From JBKHJA01 sp046538375 (GTDB lineage Bacteria > Acidobacteriota > Aminicenantia > Aminicenantales > Aminicenantaceae): 5,607 nt of DNA. The translations under genes and the position numbers were made by a program. Every line of letters starts with the position of its first letter. Position 1 is the stretch's first letter. This document shows, piece by piece, positions 1-5,049 of this stretch. The notes beneath the pieces were generated by a model, which saw only the letters and a list, made by a program, of their open reading frames with translations, did not search any database and was not told the origin of the DNA. The stretch is taken from NCBI GenBank assembly GCA_046538375.1, contig JBKHJA010000128.1, positions 1 to 5,607 of the forward strand, in the 5' to 3' direction.

Positions 1-82
1 CCACCTCTTCGGCATCTTTCCCATACCGGTAGCAGACCTTCCCTTCCCGTTCATCGAGGGAGAGGCGTTGCAGGGACAAAAG
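1..82 (-). pseudogene. IS91-family transposase gene fragment (left copy, truncated)
   Basis: Read on the minus strand, this stretch translates to a peptide containing LSLDEREGKVCYRYGK, the same C-terminal segment as in the transposase remnant at 3133-3915. At nucleotide level, position x here pairs with position 3470-x of that copy. Over 20-61 versus 3409-3450 I count one mismatch in 42 bases. Similarity is weaker in 1-19 and fades out at about 78-83, where the upstream (N-terminal) part of the transposase gene is missing. The fragment continues past the left edge of the window, so its real length is unknown. It lies in inverted orientation to the right-hand copy. The identification rests on the family's conserved C-terminal block. 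No catalytic residue is included. Confidence 0.82.
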
Positions 83-178
83 GCTCTGGGGATATCCTTT
101 ATTATGATTGCTGCACTATGCCTGCCAGGAAACCCACAGCAGTCTGAGCAGGATCAACAGAAAATGATGGAAGCCTAA
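83..178 (+). pseudogene. Detached 5' segment of the DUF1579 gene: secretory leader ending in an in-frame TAA
   Basis: In the same frame as the DUF1579 gene, these bases encode a hydrophobic run ALGISFIMIAALCLPG, then NPQQSEQDQQKMMEA, then TAA at 176-178. This looks like the core and cleavage region of a signal peptide followed by the short Q/E-rich lead-in that DUF1579 proteins often carry (a KMMEAYMK-like stretch). The stop therefore sits where a Tyr codon is expected, a single-base TAC or TAT to TAA change. The true start is lost: the frame runs unbroken into the IS91 fragment back to base 2, and homology to the IS ends at about 82. Possible present-day starts are ATG at 104 or TTG at 68, the latter preceded by a purine-rich GAGGGAGAGG. 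That this is a leader is inferred from hydrophobicity and position. Confidence 0.6.
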
Positions 179-661
179 ATGAAAATGATGGCCTTGAATG
201 AAAACCATGCCTACTTGAAGAATTTTGAAGGGGAATGGGATGTTAAAACCAAAGCATGGATGCAGCCAGGAACAGAACCTGTAGTTTCACAAAATACCTC
301 CAGCGCCGAGTTGATCTTGGGAGGACGGTTCCTGATGATGAAGTTTAAAGGCAGCATGTTCGGACAGCCGTTCGAGGGACTTCAGATTGTGGGTTACGAC
401 AACCTCCAAAAGAAATATGTCACTTTCTGGATCGACAGCAGCAGTACAGCATTCTATCTATTATCAGGAACCCGGGACGGATCCGCAGAGGCCATAATCG
501 ACACAGGAGAATGGGCAGATCCAATGACAGGAGGAACAATCGGAGTACGGGCAGTCACCAAATGGATCAGCAAGGATGAATTTGTCTATGAAATGTATAT
601 GATCAGCCCAGATGGCAAGGAATTCAAAACCCTTGAAAATCTGTCAAGCAGGAAAAAATGA
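179..661 (+). CDS. DUF1579 family protein (160 aa, 5' end lost)
   Basis: The protein carries the hallmarks of DUF1579 (PF07617): an N-terminal HAYLKNFEGEWDV block at residues 11-23, then the ELILGGRFLMMKFKGSMFG core at about 44-62, PFEGLQIVGYDN at about 64-75, the Y-V-T-FWIDSSST strand at about 80-91, and a closing DGKEFKTLE near the C-terminus. The family has a lipocalin-like beta-barrel appearance and no established biochemical role. Many members are secreted or periplasmic. Here the first usable ATG (179) directly follows an in-frame TAA, with only a weak GGAAG at 169-173 as ribosome binding site. Any product would therefore lack the leader and stay in the cytoplasm. The domain itself looks complete and undamaged. 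It converges on the aminotransferase gene, with 151 bp between them. It may be a recent pseudogene. Confidence 0.85.
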   Translation: MKMMALNENHAYLKNFEGEWDVKTKAWMQPGTEPVVSQNTSSAELILGGRFLMMKFKGSMFGQPFEGLQIVGYDNLQKKYVTFWIDSSSTAFYLLSGTRDGSAEAIIDTGEWADPMTGGTIGVRAVTKWISKDEFVYEMYMISPDGKEFKTLENLSSRKK

Positions 662-812
662 GTTGACCGCTGTGGTGATCAAAAATAAAATCTGGAAATG
701 CCTTTGATGAGGTTTAAAGGTCTTATTTATCTCGATGCCCATCCGGGGTGACTGCAGAGGCAATATGTCAATACTCTTGTCCACTGCGTCTGCAATAATG
801 CTAATACTATGA
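662..812. other. Convergent intergenic region, only a weak terminator candidate
   Basis: These 151 bp separate the 3' ends of the DUF1579 and aminotransferase genes. The only visible structure is a low-GC hairpin, CCTTT (701-705) with AAAGG (716-720), followed by TCTTATTT. It could be a poor rho-independent terminator for DUF1579. A 61-codon minus-strand frame crosses the region but overlaps both neighbours and resembles no family I know, so it is not called. Confidence 0.3.
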
Positions 813-1964
813 TCATTGATTAACCACATTTTTCAGGACATGGAATAAGCGGTCTATATCAGCAAAATTGTTGAAGATATTCACCGAGACGCGGATGTTC
901 CCATTCCTTGAGGACACATAGATTTTATTTTCAGCAAACTTCTTTATGCAGGCTTCATTCTTGTCGCCAAGAGTGAAAGAGACGATAGCAGAGCGCTCGT
1001 TTTTGTTGTTTACAGGGGAGATGATGGTGACGCCCAGATCTTTTAATCCTTGAATGAGGTAATCTGTGAGCTCTATGAGCCTCTGCTGGATGTTCGGAAT
1101 ACCGATTTCTCTTATGTATTCCAGTGCTTTTTGGAAGGCGAGAAGAGATTGAAGATTGAAGGTGCCGAAGTCATAGCGATGCGCTGAGTTGCGGAGTCGA
1201 AAAGGCACATTTTTTTTGGTATGGATCAAGCCTTTTCCTTCTGTATCCACGGAAAGCCATCCTGCCCAAGGGGGCGGGAAATTTTCTCTGAAGTCTGATG
1301 TGGTGAAAAACATGGAACCAATGTGACCGGTCAGTCCCCATTTATGAAGGGAAGCAGAGAGAACATCGATATGGGCCGCTTTAACATCGACAGAAAAATA
1401 TGGGAAGGCCTGAGTGGCGTTGACTACAAAAAGAACATTCCGTTTCTTGAGTTCTTTGCCGAGAGCCAGAAGATCCTGGCGGAATCCGGTGGCATACTGA
1501 ATGTGTGATGTCACCACAGCAGAGGTCTGGTCATCGCATCTTTCAAGAATGGATTCAATCGTATACCGTGAAGAGATGGGCTGGACATAGCGCATCTCGA
1601 TACCCTGGTATTCAAATCCAATGGTCGAGGCTGGAAATTCGTCTTGCATGGAGACGATGTTGAAGGGTTTAGGAATGCGGTTTTTAAAAGAGAGAGCAAC
1701 CAGAGACATGGCTGTTGAAGTATTATGGAGGAAGGTTACATTATCTGGTTCGGTGTTCATGAGTTGGGCAAGATCCGTGCAAAGCTTCTGGTGCTTTTCC
1801 AGGTCCTGCTTCCAGCCGATATCTCCATGGATGTGAAGTTTGCGATATTCTTTTACCATGGCCCTAAAGACAGATATAGGGATAGGAGACATGGCCGCAC
1901 TTTGGAAGTAGGCACAACTTTCGGTGATGGGAAAATTCCTTCTGATTTTTGTCCACTCTGTCAT
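813..1964 (-). CDS. Class V aminotransferase-like PLP enzyme (383 aa)
   Basis: This is a fold-type I PLP protein of the aminotransferase class V family (PF00266), the group that includes cysteine desulfurases, isopenicillin N epimerase-like enzymes and kynureninase. In order: an N-terminal dimer/substrate segment (FPITESCAYFQSAA, 11-24); the phosphate-binding HNTSTAMSL (80-88); the HIQYATGFRQDL block (154-165); the cofactor region VVNATQAF (180-187); SASLHKWG (203-210) with K208 as the Schiff-base lysine; the HRYDFGTFN turn (262-270); and IRVSVNIFNN (357-366). No catalytic Cys lies in the C-terminal loop, so cysteine desulfurase is unlikely. The exact substrate cannot be read. Oddity: N182 (codon AAC) replaces the usual Asp that contacts the pyridine nitrogen. 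The start is supported by GAGGT six bases upstream. It is divergent from the methyltransferase gene. Length is normal for the family. Confidence 0.88.
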   Translation of the reverse strand: MTEWTKIRRNFPITESCAYFQSAAMSPIPISVFRAMVKEYRKLHIHGDIGWKQDLEKHQKLCTDLAQLMNTEPDNVTFLHNTSTAMSLVALSFKNRIPKPFNIVSMQDEFPASTIGFEYQGIEMRYVQPISSRYTIESILERCDDQTSAVVTSHIQYATGFRQDLLALGKELKKRNVLFVVNATQAFPYFSVDVKAAHIDVLSASLHKWGLTGHIGSMFFTTSDFRENFPPPWAGWLSVDTEGKGLIHTKKNVPFRLRNSAHRYDFGTFNLQSLLAFQKALEYIREIGIPNIQQRLIELTDYLIQGLKDLGVTIISPVNNKNERSAIVSFTLGDKNEACIKKFAENKIYVSSRNGNIRVSVNIFNNFADIDRLFHVLKNVVNQ

Positions 1965-2096
1965 GGGCTTACCTCATTTCTTTAAAATTCCTTAATTAAT
2001 TTTTAGAAAAAAGAAGAAAGCTCATAGGGAAATATGATAATATCGGAGCCTCAATCATAAAACAAGGAAAAAGAGCCATCGGTTTTTAGGAAAAAA
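1965..2096. promoter_or_regulatory. Divergent intergenic promoter region
   Basis: This AT-rich 132-bp gap separates the divergent aminotransferase and methyltransferase genes and should hold both promoters. On the minus strand, TTGTTT (2060-2065 on plus) is followed after 17 bp by TATTAT (2037-2042), a plausible sigma70-type promoter for the aminotransferase with a 5/6 match at -10 and 3/6 at -35. On the plus strand, TATGAT (2033-2038) or GATAAT (2036-2041) could be a -10, but no -35 is recognisable. The methyltransferase ribosome binding site is AGGA just before an A-run and the ATG. Confidence 0.4.
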
Positions 2097-2843
2097 ATGT
2101 TTGAAAAAAACGATCTATTCTTCGAAATTCATCATGACCTTCCGAGGGAAGGACCCGGGCGGGACAAATATACCAGAAAAGCATTCCGAATGCTCCTAGA
2201 GATGGAAAAGCCGCGCATACTGGATATCGGCTGTGGTCCCGGAGGACCCACCATGGAACTCGCCAGGCTAAGCAAGGGTCATATTATCGGATTGGATATC
2301 CATCAGCCCTATCTTGATAGACTGCAGAAAAAGATCAAAGAAGCTGGATTTTCAGATAGGGTAGAGGCAGTGAAGGGATCGATGCTTGAATTGGATTTCG
2401 AAGAGGAGAGTTTTGATGTCATCTGGTCCGAGGGATCCATATTCATCATTGGATTTATTAGGGGGCTGAGAGAGTGGAAGCGGCTCCTCAAACCTCATGG
2501 ATTCCTGGTGGTGCATGAGATGACTTGGCTGCAGCCTGATCCGCCTTCAGAAATTGCAGACTTCTGGGAGGAAGTCTACCCTGACGTAAAGACCGTAGAG
2601 GAGAACCTGGAGCGAATTCCCCCCTGCGGATATAGAATCATCGGCCATTTTCCCTTGCCAGAGGATGCCTGGTGGGAAGAGTATTATGAACCCCTTGAGG
2701 AACGAGTACAGGTCTTAAGAAGAAAGTACAGGAACAACCTGAAGGCTCAAGCAGAACTTGCTGAAGAACAAAGGGAGATCGACCTCTACAGGAAGTATTC
2801 CCGTTGGTACGGCTCCGTGTTCTACATCATGCAGAAGTTATAG
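2097..2843 (+). CDS. Class I SAM-dependent methyltransferase (248 aa)
   Basis: This is a Rossmann-fold methyltransferase of the Methyltransf_11/25 (UbiE-like) type. The SAM-binding motif I is ILDIGCGPGGPT (41-52). The acidic end of strand 2 is IIGLDIH, with D67 expected to bind the ribose hydroxyls. The motif II region is SFDVIWSEGSI (105-115), and motif III is LLKPHGFLVVHEMTW (130-144). The C-terminal roughly 100 residues are rich in Trp, Tyr and Glu (FWEEVYP, AWWEEYYEPLEERVQ) and end in a charged helix (KAQAELAEEQREIDLYRKYSRWY). They presumably form a substrate cap. The acceptor cannot be predicted: small molecules are more likely than DNA, since no DNA-methylase NPPY-type motif is present. 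The gene stands alone, 253 bp before the transposase remnant. AGGA lies about six bases before the ATG. Confidence 0.88.
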   Translation: MFEKNDLFFEIHHDLPREGPGRDKYTRKAFRMLLEMEKPRILDIGCGPGGPTMELARLSKGHIIGLDIHQPYLDRLQKKIKEAGFSDRVEAVKGSMLELDFEEESFDVIWSEGSIFIIGFIRGLREWKRLLKPHGFLVVHEMTWLQPDPPSEIADFWEEVYPDVKTVEENLERIPPCGYRIIGHFPLPEDAWWEEYYEPLEERVQVLRRKYRNNLKAQAELAEEQREIDLYRKYSRWYGSVFYIMQKL

Positions 2844-3132
2844 ATTAGTTTTTTCTAAAATTCGAATCCCATAGCAACCAAAGGGAAAAAACCCCACCGC
2901 AAAATTCTGTTTAGATAGCCCTTTGTATTTCTCTGAGAGCTGAGAGTCTGAGATTGACTCTATGCCTAAAGAACGTGGGTTATCGCTCTATCTTCCGAGC
3001 GATTTCTAAGATCTGAATTAGTCTGTTTTGGCCATGCCAGCCTAATTCAATATAAAAAGGGAAGAAAATAGATCTTCATTCTTAAATCCGCAAAAAGGGG
3101 AGAATATTATTTTCGGAATTATCTCTGCTTCA
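2844..3132. other. Intergenic stretch with two hairpins, upstream of the transposase remnant
   Basis: No gene is seen in these 289 bp. Two stem-forming repeats stand out. ATCGCTC (2982-2988) pairs with GAGCGAT (2997-3003) around an 8-nt loop. TGAATTAG (3014-3021) pairs with CTAATTCA (3042-3049) around a core containing TGGC-CAT-GCCA (3029-3039). The first is followed by only three T residues, so it is a poor terminator for the methyltransferase. Either could mark the subterminal end of the IS91 element, since ends in this family carry hairpins rather than long terminal repeats. I could not fix the boundary. Confidence 0.4.
3014..3049. repeat. 8-bp inverted repeat with nested stem
   Basis: The arms TGAATTAG and CTAATTCA are perfect complements, separated by 20 nt that include an inner TGGC-CAT-GCCA stem (3029-3039). 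The structure lies about 85 bp before the transposase start codon and is a candidate IS subterminal hairpin. It is not followed by a T-tract on the plus strand, so a terminator function is unlikely. Confidence 0.4.
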
Positions 3133-3554
3133 ATGGCAGGGATATATCGTCAGCGTTATCCGGAAAGCATCGTGCTCTACCGCGTGCTCTTCTATTACTT
3201 TGGCCAGTTCCTGGCCGAGTTCTTCTCCCGCGAGGTCTTCGCTCTTCTCCTCAGGCAGGAGCTCATCTCAGAGGCACTGGAGGAGAAGATCATGGGCTGG
3301 CGGCACACAGGTTTTTCGGTCCACAGCAAGGTCAGAGCCAATACCAGAGAAGAGGCAGAAAGAGTCGGAAAATATATGATCCGTCCGCTGCTTTCCCTGG
3401 AACGCCTTTCCCTCGATGAACGGGAAGGTAAGGTCTGCTACCGGTATGGGGAAGGAGATGAAGAAGTAGAAAGGATGGACTACCTGGAGTTCATCGGCCG
3501 GGTGACCTCTCATATTCCAGACAAAGGCCAGGTCACCGTCCGTTATTTCGGCTT

Positions 3555-3570
3555 ATGCTGAGCTCAGCAT
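3555..3570. repeat. 16-bp perfect palindrome inside the transposase remnant
   Basis: ATGCTGAGCTCAGCAT is its own reverse complement and contains the TGA (3559-3561) that stops the transposase frame. It lies between two near-copies of the same coding stretch (3543-3558 and 3570-3587, offset 26 nt). This suggests a small duplication with a palindromic insert. Confidence 0.75.
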
Positions 3571-3601
3571 TATTCGGCCTGTATGCCAATGCCCACAGGG
3601 G

Positions 3602-3623
3602 CCTGCCCCTACGGAGGCAGGAG
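3602..3623. repeat. Short stem-loop insertion (REP-like) in the transposase remnant
   Basis: CCTGCC (3602-3607) and GGCAGG (3616-3621) form a stem around CCTACGGA. The segment separates the conserved ANAHRG block from KVRKA, which are normally almost adjacent in the family. Removing exactly 22 bases would rejoin them. The GGGGCCTGCCCCTAC look recalls small dispersed palindromic repeats of environmental bacteria. That comparison is from memory only. Confidence 0.45.
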
Positions 3624-3915
3624 GAAGGTGCGCAAGGCACAGATGGACAAGCATCCCTTCATCATCGTTGAGAAGGAGAGCCCGAGGATCCCACGCCGCG
3701 GCTGGGCCGAGATGATAAAAAAAGTCTACGAGGTAGATCCTCTGGTTTGTGCTCAGTGCGGAGCACAGATGAAGGTCATCGCTTTTATTACGGATTATGC
3801 CGTAGTGGACAGGATCATCAATCACCTCAAGCTGACCTTTGTTGCAGACAAGCCTCCCCCGCCTCATATCGCCTTTCAGGAATTCCTCACGGCCGCTGAG
3901 ACCTCGGCCGAATAA

Positions 3916-4190
3916 TTTTCATGATTTTTCTCTTTGACCAGGCAGAAGTCCGGCTGATTTTCGGCATTTTCCGGGCGTCTCTGCAGCTTGTGAGGCGTTT
4001 TGGCCCACCAGCAAAGAACTTGCACTTGTCCTTGACATCCTTTTTGTAGCGATTTATACTCCCCCACGATGGTTGAAGGGGAAAATGAGGACAAAGATGC
4101 TCACCCAGCCAGCAAAGCTGAAAAGGAATTTCTTATATTCCTTAGCGCTTGAGCACGCCAAGAACTCTTGAAATAAAATCAAACAATTTA
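3916..4190. other. IS-derived tail and spacer before the toxin-antitoxin operon
   Basis: No credible gene is seen between the transposase remnant and the antitoxin promoter. The left part (to about 4085) is probably the non-coding right end of the IS. It contains a consensus promoter (4032-4060), a C-run (4061-4065) with a G-run (4078-4081) that could form a weak 4-bp stem, and a leaderless 27-codon frame at 4069-4152 that I do not call. The CAAG/GAAC cluster at 4159-4165 resembles IS91 target tetranucleotides, but such short matches are expected by chance. Confidence 0.4.
4032..4060 (+). promoter_or_regulatory. Outward-facing sigma70-type promoter in the IS tail
   Basis: TTGACA (4032-4037), a 17-bp spacer and TATACT (4055-4060) give a 6/6 and a 5/6 match to the sigma70 consensus at ideal spacing. 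It points rightwards out of the transposase remnant, toward the antitoxin gene 189 bp further on. No obvious terminator lies between, so it could add read-through transcription of the toxin-antitoxin operon. Confidence 0.6.
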
Positions 4191-4219
4191 TTGACACATA
4201 ATCTTACATATGCTATACT
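4191..4219 (+). promoter_or_regulatory. Antitoxin-toxin operon promoter
   Basis: TTGACA (4191-4196), 17 bp, then TATACT (4214-4219) form a near-perfect sigma70-type promoter with a predicted start around 4226, just ahead of the ribosome binding site. The small palindrome ACTTGAAGT (4217-4225) overlaps the -10 and start site, and CATATG (4207-4212) lies in the spacer. Either could be an operator half for the HTH domain of the antitoxin, giving the autoregulation usual in type II systems. Confidence 0.75.
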
Positions 4220-4234
4220 TGAAGTGACCTTAAA

Positions 4235-4242
4235 AGGAGGTG
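4235..4242 (+). promoter_or_regulatory. Strong ribosome binding site that decides the antitoxin start
   Basis: AGGAGGTG is followed after a short spacer by ATG at 4249. A GTG in the same frame at 4240 lies inside the binding site itself and so cannot be the start. The ATG is preferred. Confidence 0.8.
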
Positions 4243-4248
4243 TTGAAC

Positions 4249-5049
4249 ATGGATATCTTCTATAAAAAGTTATCGCAGAAGATTAAAACTATAAGGGAAA
4301 AATTGGGTTTCTCTCAGGAAGCTCTTGCCGAAAAGTTGGGTATCAACAGGGTAGCTGTATCTCAAATCGAGAACGGAGAAAGAAAGATCAGCGCTAAGGA
4401 GATAGCCAAGCTGTCTAAAGTATTCCGGATACCCACAGACATACTTCTTGATTTAAGCAAGGATGTGGAGGTAGTGCTGAAAAAGGCTGTGGAGAAGAAA
4501 CCACAGAAAAAGACAGGTATAAGGATAAGTGTCCCACAGAAAAACCTTGATAAATTTAAGGAGATTTTATTGTATGTTTTGAGCAAGGTTGGGTCAAAGC
4601 CAAACATGGGAGAGTCGGTTCTTTATAAGCTTCTCTATTTTATAGATTTCAATTATTATGAAAAGTACGAGGAGCAGTTAATCGGGGCTACTTATATAAA
4701 GAATAAATATGGCCCTACTCCGACTGAATTTGTTAAGATTGTAGAAGATATGGAAGGAAAAGACCTGGAAAAAGTTCAAGACAGCTACTTCCAATATCCC
4801 CAAACAAAGTATTTGCCCCTGAGGCCCCCGGACATGAGCAAAATTAATATTACCGGCAATGAACAGAAACTTATCGATGATGTTATCAATACTCTTTCGG
4901 ATATGAACGCCAGGCAGATAAGTGATTATTCTCATAATGATGTGCCCTGGCAGACAACAGAAGATGGCGAGACAATAGATTATGAATCCGTATTCTATCG
5001 CACCCCGCCCTATTCAGTGAGGGATTACAGTGACGAAGATATTCAATGA
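4249..5049 (+). CDS. XRE-HTH plus Panacea (DUF4065/SocA-like) antitoxin (266 aa)
   Basis: Residues about 8-62 are an XRE/Cro-type helix-turn-helix (LSQKIKTIREKLGFSQEALA, then GINRVAVSQIENGERKIS). A basic linker (about 78-98, KKAVEKKPQKKTGIRIS) leads to a Panacea domain (about 101-250). That domain is recognised by the ESVLYKLLYFIDFNYYEKY block (122-140), IGATYIKNKYGPTPTEF (145-161) and the closing SDYSHNDVPWQTTEDGETIDY (225-245). Panacea domains are known neutralising modules of type II toxin-antitoxin systems, paired with very different toxin folds. The HTH presumably represses the operon promoter, either alone or with bound toxin. The gene precedes and overlaps the toxin by 20 bp, the usual antitoxin-first order. 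No deletion or frameshift is visible, so it should be functional. Base composition is more AT-rich than the IS remnant upstream. Confidence 0.88.
   Translation: MDIFYKKLSQKIKTIREKLGFSQEALAEKLGINRVAVSQIENGERKISAKEIAKLSKVFRIPTDILLDLSKDVEVVLKKAVEKKPQKKTGIRISVPQKNLDKFKEILLYVLSKVGSKPNMGESVLYKLLYFIDFNYYEKYEEQLIGATYIKNKYGPTPTEFVKIVEDMEGKDLEKVQDSYFQYPQTKYLPLRPPDMSKINITGNEQKLIDDVINTLSDMNARQISDYSHNDVPWQTTEDGETIDYESVFYRTPPYSVRDYSDEDIQ

Larger units (their letters stand above)
3133..3915 (+). pseudogene. IS91-family transposase, internally deleted and interrupted
   Basis: The N-terminus MAGIYRQRYPESIVLYRVLF is the usual opening of this IS91-type (PF04986-like) transposase group. After FGQFLAE (to about residue 33) it jumps directly to FSREVFALLLRQ, a segment that normally follows the catalytic core. 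The zinc-ribbon, HUH and catalytic Tyr regions, roughly 200 residues by family knowledge, are therefore absent. The C-terminal part continues with WRHTGFSVHSKVRA, IRPLLSLERLS and SHIPDKGQVTVRYFGL, then reaches TGA at 3559-3561. The family continuation appears again at 3573-3599 in another frame (FGLYANAHR). After a second indel it resumes in the original frame with RKVRKA, KKVYEVDPLVCAQCGAQMKV and the KPPPPHIAFQE tail, to TAA at 3913-3915. The product cannot be active. An intact element elsewhere could still mobilise it. Confidence 0.88.
3133..4085 (+). mobile_element. Degenerate IS91-family element, boundaries uncertain
   Basis: The transposase remnant and its GC-richer downstream tail form the recognisable body of an IS91-type rolling-circle insertion sequence. 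These elements lack long terminal inverted repeats and target-site duplications, so the ends cannot be set by eye. The left end lies somewhere in 3014-3132. The right end probably falls after the C-rich stretch at 4061-4085. A fragment of a close relative in inverted orientation occupies 1-82. Confidence 0.6.

Noticed and set aside
644..829. 61-codon minus-strand frame overlapping the ends of DUF1579 and the aminotransferase
   Set aside because: It has no recognisable family, overlaps both real genes at their 3' ends, and lacks a ribosome binding site of its own. It is most likely chance reading of a spacer.
813..1964. Cysteine desulfurase identity for the class V protein
   Set aside because: The C-terminal loop has no catalytic Cys near the R-x-G region, and no iron-sulfur or sulfur-relay genes are nearby.
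1323..1985. Plus-strand frames of 61, 71 and 86 codons and a minus-strand frame of 62 codons inside the aminotransferase gene
   Set aside because: They are antisense or out-of-frame shadows of a gene with clear PLP-enzyme motifs, and none has family features.
2097..2843. Methyltransferase as part of a restriction-modification system
   Set aside because: It lacks DNA-methylase catalytic motifs and a nuclease or specificity partner. The motifs fit a UbiE-like small-molecule type.
3268..4094. Minus-strand frames of 81, 104 and 72 codons opposite the transposase remnant and IS tail
   Set aside because: They are antisense to recognisable transposase coding or to the IS non-coding tail, and have no family signal.
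4069..4152. 27-codon frame just after the IS-tail promoter
   Set aside because: It would be a leaderless start with no ribosome binding site and an unremarkable peptide (MVEGENEDKD...). It looks like chance in non-coding IS sequence.
4240..4248. GTG at 4240 as the antitoxin start
   Set aside because: This GTG is part of the AGGAGGTG ribosome binding site. ATG at 4249 has proper spacing.
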